Shown here piece after piece: positions 9,136 through 14,956 of a stretch of DNA of 17,239 nt. Origin of the DNA: JASJBU01 sp965372385 (lineage in GTDB: Bacteria > Pseudomonadota > Gammaproteobacteria > Chromatiales > Chromatiaceae); contig CBDVCD010000042.1 of the NCBI GenBank assembly GCA_965372385.1, positions 1-17,239 of the forward strand. The letters are read 5' to 3'. The first letter of the stretch is position 1; each line of letters starts with the position of its first letter. Made by a program: the position numbers and the translations under genes. The notes beneath the pieces are model-generated. The model saw nothing but the letters and a program-made list of their open reading frames with translations. It had not been told where the DNA came from and searched no databases.

Positions 9136-9356
9136 TCTTCTTTCCTAGGTGGTGTTGAATTCTGGTTAGTTGGGAGAGACAAACTTTCACCAGTATCGGT
9201 AACGATTTCAGTCCCCGTCAGCCGCTCATACTCCTCGACCGCCACGACCACCACTACAGGGCGTCCGTGCTTCGCAATCACTACAGGCTCGGCACGGGCC
9301 AGATCTATCAGCCGGCCGAAGCCGTACTTGGCGTCCTTGGCTGTCAAGGTCTTCAT
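9132..9356 (-). CDS. Phd/YefM-family antitoxin-like regulator without visible toxin
   Basis: 74 residues from the ATG at 9356, which has GAGG eight bases upstream; a TTG further upstream (9380) is less likely. The N-terminal fold is typical of Phd/YefM: 'LTAKDAKYGFGRLIDLARAEPVVIAKHGRPVVVVVAVEEYERL' is the dimerising, DNA-binding half, read here in several short blocks (residues 4-46). The C-terminal tail (47-74) is hydrophilic and unstructured, as in toxin-binding tails. No Doc, RelE, ParE or other toxin gene lies next to it. Instead its TGA overlaps the ATG of the PLD-helicase. Phd proteins repress their own promoters, and a promoter with a perfect palindrome lies 26-61 bp upstream. I infer that it is the autorepressor of the defence operon, or that it neutralises a product of that operon. 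Confidence 0.85.
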   Translation of the reverse strand: MKTLTAKDAKYGFGRLIDLARAEPVVIAKHGRPVVVVVAVEEYERLTGTEIVTDTGESLSLPTNQNSTPPRKEE

Positions 9357-9466
9357 CTGGTCCGCCTCATCATATGGCAATACTGGCCATTATGGCCAGT
9401 TTCATCGCCAGCTTCAAACCTATCCAATTCCGCAAGAATGAGCTCCTCAAACCGATCCTGAATCAT
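9353..9466 (-). CDS. small reading frame (37 aa), coupled to its neighbours
   Basis: 37 residues, starting 'MIQDRFEELILAELDRFEAG', with an acidic amphipathic helix-like first half. Its ATG (9466) overlaps the TGA of the 69-residue gene upstream, and its TGA overlaps the ATG of phd, giving two ATGA junctions in a row. That chain is the main reason to believe it is translated. Against it, its second half coincides with the palindromic operator (9382-9400), whose sequence is probably constrained for other reasons, and the ribosome site is poor. It may be a true small protein or a translational bridge between the replication module and the cargo operon. Confidence 0.42.
   Translation of the reverse strand: MIQDRFEELILAELDRFEAGDETGHNGQYCHMMRRTR
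9382..9400. promoter_or_regulatory. 19-bp perfect palindrome, candidate Phd operator
   Basis: ACTGGCCAT-T-ATGGCCAGT is a perfect inverted repeat with 9-bp arms and a 1-bp centre. It covers the -10 box of the promoter above and lies 26-44 bp upstream of the phd start. Phd/YefM proteins bind short palindromes overlapping their own promoter, which fits this position. Binding by this particular protein is inference. Confidence 0.6.
9389..9417 (-). promoter_or_regulatory. probable sigma-70 promoter for phd and the defence operon
   Basis: On the minus strand TTGAAG (9417-9412) is followed, after exactly 17 bp, by CATAAT (9394-9389). The -10 box lies about 33 bp upstream of the phd ATG. It sits in the centre of a perfect inverted repeat, so binding of a repressor there would block RNA polymerase. 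The promoter lies inside the short upstream reading frame, so the cargo operon could be expressed separately from the replication module. Confidence 0.55.
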
Positions 9467-9672
9467 CGGGGTAGTTGCTTCTGCTTCTGCTGCTCCCGCA
9501 TCGCACGTGCCAGTTCACGCAGAAGCCGCCAGGTACCTCCCTTGTCCGCGTTGCGGGAAACCACGTCTTTACCGGCCCGCGTCCTCGGCCCGGTCGACTG
9601 TTCCCAAGGTCGCCATTGCCGGATCAGTTCGGCTTGCCGTGCCCGTCGTTCCGGTGTCCAGCTGTTCGCCAT
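9463..9672 (-). CDS. small conserved basic mobile-island protein (69 aa)
   Basis: Starts at the ATG at 9672 with a strong GGAGGAG six bases upstream. The sequence 'WTPERRARQAELIRQWRPW' followed by 'STGPRTRAGKDVVSRNA' is a pattern I recognise from small uncharacterised proteins in proteobacterial islands, there too encoded just after the 'ANIAHGPQQVNN' protein. It is very rich in Arg and Lys, so nucleic-acid binding is plausible. Its first 104 bases lie inside the 3' end of the preceding gene in another frame. Function unknown. Confidence 0.75.
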   Translation of the reverse strand: MANSWTPERRARQAELIRQWRPWEQSTGPRTRAGKDVVSRNADKGGTWRLLRELARAMREQQKQKQLPR

Positions 9673-10222
9673 CTTTCTCCTCCAATAGTTTGTTTTGCAG
9701 ATTTGGATTTTCCCGTGCGCGAGGGTCCTCGCTTGTCGTTGAGGGCGCATTGTTTACTTGTTGGGGTCCGTGGGCGATGTTGGCCTGCCTGACGTAGCCC
9801 ACCATCGGTGGATTCTTAATCGTAGACAGGGTTTCCCAGGTGGCCCGGCATTGGGACTGCGCCCGTAGCGCCAGCTTTAGATAGGTGTCCATGTGGTTCA
9901 TGTATTCAGCATTTATCGCTCGTCGCGCCAGATTGTTGAAGATGGAATCGAGCGTGTGGGCTTGCGATGCAAGCATCTCCTCACATCTGTCGCTATCCCC
10001 ACCAATCACCGCCTTGACTTGTTCGGTCAGAGAATCAACTAAGGCAAAAATATCCAGGCGGTTATAGGACTTACCATAATCATGAAGCGTGGCCGCTGCT
10101 TGCACGGTAGGGTGTAGTATGGTCTGTGCGATAAGATCGTCATCGTTCTCATTCTGATTTTTGTTTGCCCCAGTTTGTTTTGAAACTCGTTTTTTTTTCG
10201 GTGTTTTACGTTTATTAGCCAT
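9569..10222 (-). CDS. conserved mobile-island protein of unknown function (217 aa)
   Basis: 217 residues from the ATG at 10222; an ATG four codons upstream (10234) is equally possible, and neither has a clear ribosome site. A Lys/Arg/Asn-rich N-terminus (about 1-28) is followed by a helical core with 'MLASQAHTLDSIFNNLARRA', 'YLKLALRAQSQCRATWETL', 'IKNPP' and 'ANIAHGPQQVNN', then a polar, low-complexity C-terminal tail. I recognise the core as an uncharacterised family common in proteobacterial plasmids and islands. Its start overlaps the stop of the ATPase gene by 8 bp, suggesting coupling. The C-terminal tail is encoded in the stretch that also encodes the start of the 69-residue protein. 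No enzymatic motif is seen; a structural or DNA-linked role in the replication module is only a guess. Confidence 0.8.
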   Translation of the reverse strand: MANKRKTPKKKRVSKQTGANKNQNENDDDLIAQTILHPTVQAAATLHDYGKSYNRLDIFALVDSLTEQVKAVIGGDSDRCEEMLASQAHTLDSIFNNLARRAINAEYMNHMDTYLKLALRAQSQCRATWETLSTIKNPPMVGYVRQANIAHGPQQVNNAPSTTSEDPRARENPNLQNKLLEEKDGEQLDTGTTGTASRTDPAMATLGTVDRAEDAGR

Positions 10223-12308
10223 GAGAGAAATCATCTATATGTTGTTGTGAACCAACCATTATCCGCATTGCCAGGTAGAACACTCGACCAGCTTCTGTAT
10301 GGCCACCGATCGCTTTAAGATGCTCAGGGCGCTCTTCATGCCATTGATTATCCCTGTCCTGGTAGATCTTAAACACATCTGGGATCGGTTCATGCTCTGG
10401 CATAGGTTCAAAGGATGCCAGTTTCTGACCATGGTGTCGTGAGAGTAGTGCGATCAGCTCTTTATCCGGCAGATTCCAGCAGATCGCCTTTCTCGGGCGG
10501 CAGCGATCACCGTGCAATCGGTAACTTCGTAGGGCGAAGAGTCGGAAGTCCTTTATAGGTTTTGACACTTTGTGTAAGTGTCGTTTCCTATATATATAAT
10601 AATTTAGGTTTTGACACTTTGTGTAAGTGTCATTTCCTATAAAGCGCTTTGATCGCACATTCCAGTTACGTGCTGCCACGGTTGAAGGCCACTCCTCGTG
10701 AAATGCCTTTACTAACCAATCGGCGTTCATCGGCAAAGCGCCCTCAGCCTGGCTCACCAACCTGGCCAGCTTCGGGTAGCCGATGATCTCCCGCAGTTCA
10801 ACCACCTCGTCCACGGTCACGTCAGTCGGTACGTTCGACAGCAGATAAATATCTTTCTGCTCCTTGTTATGTACTAACCTCTGCCTATCGATGGCCTGGG
10901 TAGTCTCTGATTCACGAATCTGCCGCAGTACAGACCGGCACCATGGGTCAGGGTGATCTCTCACTAACACACCCAGTTTACGTCCATCCCGCATTCTGTA
11001 CCCACTCGGCCGTTGTATGAACTCGCCCGTCAGGTGCATGTGTTCGTAGGGCCAGGTCGCCCTGGCAATCAGTTCCACGTCGAATGGCCGCGGCTGGTTC
11101 CGCCCGACAATGAAACCCACCTTGCAGTCCTCCATGGTATTCAGGCCACGCAATCCACCAAAGTTTGCTGTAACCGCATTGGTGACTATCTTTTTCTGTT
11201 CTTCGAGAAAGGCTTTGCTGGCACACAGTGCAACACTTTTCTCGACAGCACACCCCCCCTGAACCGTGTAGGCAATCTCTTGGCCAATAGCGGGGCTGCG
11301 TTCCAGGCGAGCCTTGCTCACAGGGCTGTCGTATACCTGGATTACCCTTGCATTGCGCTCAACCTCGATCTCAGTGACCTCGATGTCTGGATACAGTGAC
11401 TGCCAAGCTTCAACATTGGGCGTTGCATCCATGATGACAAATCGTTCCATAGTATTCAGCCTTTTCGGAAGCCTGAGTTTGGATACATAGACCACTGTTG
11501 GCTCTTCATCACAACCGTCTACCCATACGTTATTACAAATCTCTTCACCACTCTTGAGGGCTTTGATGAGTTGTTTGTAAAGCGAGTATGGGAATGGTCG
11601 CCCTTTGAACTTAATTACCTGCTCTATGGCAAAATCGCAGGAGTCTCCAGGCATAATGCTGAGAGCAGACAATGGCTGTCTGGACATCTCATCTTTGAGC
11701 CGGTCTGTTGGGTTGTCATACCTCACCTGAAGTACCTCAACAATGCTCCCCCCGCCAAGGATTAGCTGGGTAATATCACGGGTTAGTCCCCCTTGGGCAA
11801 TCAGCTTGCCGATATCGTATTTACTACGATCAACGAGGCTCAGTAACGGATCTTCATCCACCACGGCAATGGTTGGCATTCTGGTGTCGTTCTGCTCAAA
11901 GATGTTATGCGGCAATGGTAGATAAGCATGCGTATAAATCCTGATCGCTGCGTTCTCCTGAAACTGTTTGGCGTAACGACACTTCCCATAGTACTCACAT
12001 TGACCGACAACCTGACGCTTATCGTCGAAAATAATGCAGACATGGGCCTGTACGGACTTAATGCCTTTCTCGTATAACCGTTCCACCAGATCCCACTTCT
12101 CACACATCCGTTCCCCTTCATTGAGTTCATAAGTACGTCCGTAGATCATGGTCGCCTGACCACCCAGCTTGATCACCATCTTGGCGATCTGTTGACAAAG
12201 CCTGACCGAGGGTGCATAGATATCGGCAACGATTTTCTGTTCAACAAGTGCTTTGAGCATTTCCGAAGTCTTGCCGAGCCCGGCAGCTGCTTTAAGCAGC
12301 TTTTGCAC
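10215..12308 (-). CDS. helicase-like ATPase of the replication module
   Basis: 697 residues from a GTG at 12308 (AAGAGG six bases upstream); a TTG at 12326 is the alternative. Walker A 'AAAGLGKTSE' is at the extreme N-terminus (7-16), and a Walker B-like 'AVVDEDPLL' lies at about 148-156. Between them are four cysteines (about 69, 91, 104, 110; the last pair in 'CEYYGKCRY'), placed like the iron-sulphur cysteines of XPD/DinG helicases, though zinc is equally possible. 'FVIMDATPN' resembles helicase motif III. I recognise the layout from phage and plasmid helicase-like proteins encoded next to a primase. It overlaps the primase-like gene by 17 bp. A repeat pair lies in its C-terminal part (10551-10644) without breaking the frame. 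Likely function: DNA unwinding in element replication. Confidence 0.72.
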   Translation of the reverse strand: MQKLLKAAAGLGKTSEMLKALVEQKIVADIYAPSVRLCQQIAKMVIKLGGQATMIYGRTYELNEGERMCEKWDLVERLYEKGIKSVQAHVCIIFDDKRQVVGQCEYYGKCRYAKQFQENAAIRIYTHAYLPLPHNIFEQNDTRMPTIAVVDEDPLLSLVDRSKYDIGKLIAQGGLTRDITQLILGGGSIVEVLQVRYDNPTDRLKDEMSRQPLSALSIMPGDSCDFAIEQVIKFKGRPFPYSLYKQLIKALKSGEEICNNVWVDGCDEEPTVVYVSKLRLPKRLNTMERFVIMDATPNVEAWQSLYPDIEVTEIEVERNARVIQVYDSPVSKARLERSPAIGQEIAYTVQGGCAVEKSVALCASKAFLEEQKKIVTNAVTANFGGLRGLNTMEDCKVGFIVGRNQPRPFDVELIARATWPYEHMHLTGEFIQRPSGYRMRDGRKLGVLVRDHPDPWCRSVLRQIRESETTQAIDRQRLVHNKEQKDIYLLSNVPTDVTVDEVVELREIIGYPKLARLVSQAEGALPMNADWLVKAFHEEWPSTVAARNWNVRSKRFIGNDTYTKCQNLNYYIYRKRHLHKVSKPIKDFRLFALRSYRLHGDRCRPRKAICWNLPDKELIALLSRHHGQKLASFEPMPEHEPIPDVFKIYQDRDNQWHEERPEHLKAIGGHTEAGRVFYLAMRIMVGSQQHIDDFSHG
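10551..10644. repeat. two 36-bp dyad-containing direct repeats around an AT-rich core (iteron/origin-like)
   Basis: Copies at 10556-10591 and 10605-10640 differ at one base out of 36 and are offset by 49 bp. Each contains the hairpin GACACTT-TGTGT-AAGTGTC (10564-10582; 10613-10631), itself set between TAGG and CCTA, so each unit is an imperfect palindrome. Between them lies an almost pure A/T stretch (10591-10606). The whole is bounded by an inverted repeat, CTTTATAGG (10551-10559) and CCTATAAAG (10636-10644). It lies within the helicase-like gene, where the two copies are read in different frames (residues around 555-586). Candidates: replication iterons with an unwinding element, or a miniature transposable element captured in the coding sequence. 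Confidence 0.85.
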
Positions 12309-13422
12309 TGACCACCTCTTGAACAAACTGGCGGAGCTTCTTCTTGGCCTGATTGAGTGTCATCACCTTCGGGTTACGATCTGGCTCCAGGCCCTCAAAC
12401 AGCTTTTGCTGTGCATGCAGCTTTTCTCTGGCACCGAGGATCATGCTGTCCAGTGAGGGGTCGCTGACGACACGCTCAACGTACTGTGGTGGGTGTTTGG
12501 ACGCATCCCACTCGGTGTTGGCCGCCTTCTGACGCACCATCACCTTGATCTGGTCATTGTCAATGGTTTTGCCGTGCTGCCGAACAAGATGCCATGTGGC
12601 GTGAAGCATGCCCTGATAGCACCCCACTCCCGGCAGATTGTCGCCAATGAGATCTAATGCGCTCTGGTCATCATCTAGCCAGACACCGGAAAATCTAGTG
12701 CTGCTGCCGGCAAACTCAGGGATTTTTAGTTCCTGCAAATCGACCAAATCCTTCTCGCCCTGGATAAGCCTGTAGCGGGTCGGGAGAGGGTCGCCACCAC
12801 CACCTTGAATAATTGGCCGTGCCAGGTAGATTGGTTGCGCCCCACTGTAAATTGAAGCGTCGAGGCTGAGGGCGGGGTCTTGTGACCTGGCCCATATTTT
12901 CATACCACAAAGGCTCCACGGCTCTTTCAGCAGAAAGATCAGCCGCAAGCGCAGACTAGAGTAACCATCATTATCCGTGTAAGGCTTCTGGCTGGAGGTA
13001 AAGGAGTACCAGACCGTTGAAGATGCAAACGGTTCTCCAAGCACATTCAGGACAGCCTGAATACACTCCAGTGGATCTTCCGCTGCAGTGAAACCTGGTA
13101 CTTTAAATCCATCCACATCAAGTGGCAGGACGTAGCTGGTACCAGCGATCAATGTAGGCTTGTCGCCATCGCGTTCATGCTTTAACCGACGATGAGGCTT
13201 GCCGTCTAAGGTTTCTGGTACCGGAGTGCCAAGCACAATGAACTGTTTGTCATTGTCTGCTATCCGATTGAGGGTATGTTCCAGTTCACTCCAGCGATTG
13301 AAAGTTGCTTCGTAAAAACGGAAATATTTTCCGGCGTTGTATGGTTCAACCGAAACACATTTTTGATCGATGATCTTTGTCGCACGATGGGTAGAGGATG
13401 TCTGTAGGACTGTTATCTCCAT
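12292..13422 (-). CDS. primase-like replication protein (376 aa)
   Basis: 376 residues from the ATG at 13422, chosen because GGAG lies eight bases upstream and the ATG overlaps the Toprim stop (TGATG); a longer frame opens at 13461. 'VLPLDVDGF' (98-106) resembles the metal-binding DxD motif I of archaeo-eukaryotic primases, and 'SSLRLRLIFLL' (155-165) and 'LDASIYSGAQPIYLARP' (187-203) occupy the places of motifs II and III. The latter blocks recall plasmid and phage primases ('RARLxFxLxRP', 'DxSxYxxxQPxYxAxPI'). The position between a Toprim protein and a helicase-like ATPase supports a priming role. Catalytic competence is uncertain because the usual histidine of motif II is not obvious. Confidence is good for a replication protein, moderate for primase activity. 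Confidence 0.68.
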   Translation of the reverse strand: MEITVLQTSSTHRATKIIDQKCVSVEPYNAGKYFRFYEATFNRWSELEHTLNRIADNDKQFIVLGTPVPETLDGKPHRRLKHERDGDKPTLIAGTSYVLPLDVDGFKVPGFTAAEDPLECIQAVLNVLGEPFASSTVWYSFTSSQKPYTDNDGYSSLRLRLIFLLKEPWSLCGMKIWARSQDPALSLDASIYSGAQPIYLARPIIQGGGGDPLPTRYRLIQGEKDLVDLQELKIPEFAGSSTRFSGVWLDDDQSALDLIGDNLPGVGCYQGMLHATWHLVRQHGKTIDNDQIKVMVRQKAANTEWDASKHPPQYVERVVSDPSLDSMILGAREKLHAQQKLFEGLEPDRNPKVMTLNQAKKKLRQFVQEVVSAKAA

Positions 13423-14072
13423 CAGATATTCTCCATATTTCGCTGTTTGCTGCATTGACAAGAGGTATTACCGGTTCGTTTGCCAATGCCCGGAAATCGA
13501 TGCAGCTTACCGGGCTTGATAACATTGGGCGGTTCCAGCCAAGTGGCCCGGATCAGTTCTAGGTCCGTGCGACTGAGCAGCACATCATTGAAATCCATAC
13601 CCCTTGTCGGTCGGGCAATGCATACATGACGGCCCTCGCGCTTCCAGCGCCTTGCGGCATCGAGCGCCGCCGCTTCGCCGGGCTCGTCGCCATCGGCCAG
13701 GACGATTACGTCGCGAACTTCGGCGGGCAGTTCCAGGGTACGCAGTTCGGAGGTCGACAACGCAGCCCAAGCGGGTCGACCTGTGGCCTCCATAGCGGCA
13801 AGGCAGGTCTCGATTCCCTCGCCAACCATCAAAGACTGTTCAGCGACTGCGAGCCGCACCGCGCCACCGCGACAGGGTCCGAGCATCATCTTCTGCGGAT
13901 CGACCGGTGCCTTGCCAGTGCCTTCGCACGAAAGAAAGGTGCGGTGGACAGCCAACGGCAAATCATCAGTCCCGCGGGTGATGAGCGCAACCAGCCCAGG
14001 CCACATGCCCCCAGTTGGATGCTTGAGCCTAGGGTGGAAACGGAGGGCTCTGGCAATGATTTCAGCATTCAT
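13422..14072 (-). CDS. Toprim-domain protein (DUF7146-like primase fragment), N-terminally short
   Basis: 216 residues, ATG at 14072 with AGGAGG nine bases upstream. The Toprim signature is clear: the acidic motif 'MVGEGIETCLAAM' (82-94) with its glutamate, then 'VIVLADGDEPGEAA' (122-135) with the metal-binding DGD, then 'GMDFNDVL'. The conserved block starting 'LRFHPRLKHPTGG' comes at residue 10. In the family as I know it, about 100 residues with a zinc finger precede this, so the protein is shortened at its N-terminus. The preceding 70-residue gene is in the same frame, separated only by TGA-GTA. The C-terminal 40 residues are Lys/Asn/Cys-rich and unusual. It is likely a primase-associated nucleotidyl-transfer module, perhaps working with the primase-like protein encoded next. 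Confidence 0.85.
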   Translation of the reverse strand: MNAEIIARALRFHPRLKHPTGGMWPGLVALITRGTDDLPLAVHRTFLSCEGTGKAPVDPQKMMLGPCRGGAVRLAVAEQSLMVGEGIETCLAAMEATGRPAWAALSTSELRTLELPAEVRDVIVLADGDEPGEAAALDAARRWKREGRHVCIARPTRGMDFNDVLLSRTDLELIRATWLEPPNVIKPGKLHRFPGIGKRTGNTSCQCSKQRNMENI

Positions 14073-14075
14073 TAC

Positions 14076-14288
14076 TCACGCCCTCCTAATAGCAGGAGCA
14101 TCCACACAATCAGCGGTTGCGCTTGTGCAGGTGCAGTTCTTTTTTCGGGACCACTCCGCCAAGACGGAGAAGAATCCAGAAAGATTCTCGGTGATCTCGC
14201 GTGCGTCCTCTTTGGAAAGTTTGCGTGGTGTTCGTGGTTGCCAGACGGCAATGGTTTGTTCGGTCAGTTCCTGTTTCGTCATTCGCAT
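14076..14288 (-). CDS. small conserved island protein (70 aa)
   Basis: 70 residues, with ATGs at 14288 and 14282. The core 'LTEQTIAVWQPRTPRKLSKE' followed by 'DAREITENLSGFFSVLAEW' is a pattern I recognise from small uncharacterised genes in proteobacterial islands, usually close to the Toprim gene. The tail after 'WSRKK' (Cys/Thr/Ala-rich) looks unlike the conserved part and may be a remnant of the rearrangement that shortened the Toprim gene. Both start codons lie inside a 15-bp RNA stem (14278-14293 with 14355-14371), and no ribosome site is evident, so translation may depend on the fold. Function unknown. Confidence 0.7.
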   Translation of the reverse strand: MRMTKQELTEQTIAVWQPRTPRKLSKEDAREITENLSGFFSVLAEWSRKKNCTCTSATADCVDAPAIRRA

Positions 14289-14411
14289 CGGTGGTCACAG
14301 AAGGCTGCACCCTTGCGGATGCCGCGACTCCTCCAGCCCTCCACCTCGGAATCACACCGATGGCGAGTGACATAATATTCATATCGATCGCGCCCCAGTC
14401 TCAGGGGTCGC
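14278..14411 (-). ncRNA. candidate structured leader RNA upstream of the 70-aa gene
   Basis: Read on the minus strand, 14371-14355 (GTCACTCGCCATCGGTG) pairs with 14293-14278 (CACCGATGCGAATGAC): 15 base pairs, one C-A mismatch and one bulged C. The 61-nt interior holds a second stem (14340-14334 with 14307-14301) and an inner hairpin of six pairs closed by a GCAA tetraloop of the GNRA class (14322-14307). A further hairpin, CCCC-TGAGACT-GGGG with three more pairs on each side (14411-14390), precedes it. The outer stem buries both start codons of the 70-residue gene, suggesting translational control. No U-run follows any hairpin, so it is not a simple terminator. I do not recognise it as a known RNA family. 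Confidence 0.5.
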
Positions 14412-14428
14412 TATACAACGAGGGTCTG

Positions 14429-14644
14429 CTACTTGAGTTCTTCCTCCGGAATAATGAAACGGTGATTCTTGCCGGCCTTGATGGTAAGACCCCGCTTTCC
14501 ACTTTTTACAATTTCACCAGCGACGGTCAGCTCAAAAAAGCCATGTTGCAGACCGTCGCGCACTTCACGGGTCAGCCGTTCCATCGCCTGCTCGAGCGCC
14601 GTTGTATTTCTATTCGTCGATGTCACGCCGTTCACTGCCCTCAC
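14429..14644 (-). CDS. small conserved island protein (71 aa or less)
   Basis: Begins at a GTG at 14644, one base after the stop of the DUF5659 gene; GTGs at codons 4 and 7 are alternatives, the last giving 'MTSTNRNTTALEQAMERL'. The conserved-looking part is 'ALEQAMERLTREVRDGL' followed by 'HGFFELTVAGEIVKSGKR' and 'LTIKAGKNHRFIIPEEEL'. I recognise it as an uncharacterised family found with DUF5659 genes in proteobacterial islands. A helix then several beta strands are suggested, and the basic KAGK region could touch nucleic acid. Function unknown. Confidence 0.72.
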   Translation of the reverse strand: MRAVNGVTSTNRNTTALEQAMERLTREVRDGLQHGFFELTVAGEIVKSGKRGLTIKAGKNHRFIIPEEELK

Positions 14645-14645
14645 G

Positions 14646-14927
14646 CTAAAAGTTGTGGATCAATGCCTTAAGATCCTTTATCGCCGCAGAATATGCCAGC
14701 GGCCGCACCGTTCCCTCGTTGTTGAAGAAGGCCAGCATGGCGTCCTGGCGATCGGCTCGATCCTCGAACCGAAACACGGAACGCGAGCCTTCTCGCCTGA
14801 TGCCGACGAGCCGGTAGCTGTCGAAGCGGAGATAGCAGGCGAGGTAGAAATCCGTCGTCTCAAAGACGTCTTCCCTGCTGGCCTGCTCGTGCTCTGACAC
14901 TTGTCTTATCCGGTGTTGATTTAACAC
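14646..14927 (-). CDS. DUF5659-family protein (93 aa)
   Basis: 93 residues from a GTG at 14927 with GAGGAG eight bases upstream. The core 'FETTDFYLACYLRFDSYRL' with 'FRFEDRADRQDAMLAFFNN' and the C-terminal 'AAIKDLKALIHNF' match the DUF5659 family as I know it, a small domain of unknown function frequent in mobile elements. The start codon lies inside an 11-bp motif shared with the promoter of the XRE gene, so the gene may be under the same repressor. It starts 29 bp after the metalloprotease gene and is followed after one base by the next small gene, so it heads the accessory part of the operon. Confidence 0.83.
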   Translation of the reverse strand: MLNQHRIRQVSEHEQASREDVFETTDFYLACYLRFDSYRLVGIRREGSRSVFRFEDRADRQDAMLAFFNNEGTVRPLAYSAAIKDLKALIHNF

Positions 14928-14933
14928 TAAACA
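14923..14933. promoter_or_regulatory. motif shared with the xre promoter, possible repressor site
   Basis: AACACTAAACA here is identical to 16170-16180, which lies between the -35 and -10 boxes of the XRE promoter. Here it covers the GTG start of the DUF5659 gene. An 11-bp exact match at two control positions suggests a binding site for the same XRE repressor, but chance or a common short AT-rich word is not excluded. Confidence 0.35.
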
Positions 14934-14956
14934 CTCTCCTCAAAAAAATTCGCCCG

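Noticed and set aside
9132..9356. A complete toxin-antitoxin pair
   Set aside because: Only the antitoxin-like gene is present; neither neighbour encodes a Doc, RelE/ParE or other toxin-like protein.
10562..10600. Perfect TTGACA (10562-10567) and TATAAT (10595-10600) as an antisense promoter
   Set aside because: The spacing is 27 bp, far outside the 16-18 bp range; both words come from the repeat and its AT-rich core.
10556..10640. Repeat pair as a mini CRISPR array
   Set aside because: There are only two copies with a 13-bp A/T gap and strong internal symmetry, no leader and no cas genes.
13626..14375. Plus-strand open frame of 249 codons opposite Toprim and the 70-aa gene
   Set aside because: It is antisense to a convincing Toprim gene and crosses the structured intergenic RNA; no family features.
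14390..14411. GC-rich hairpin as a rho-independent terminator
   Set aside because: No T-run follows on the minus strand; the genes on both sides appear to belong to the same transcript.
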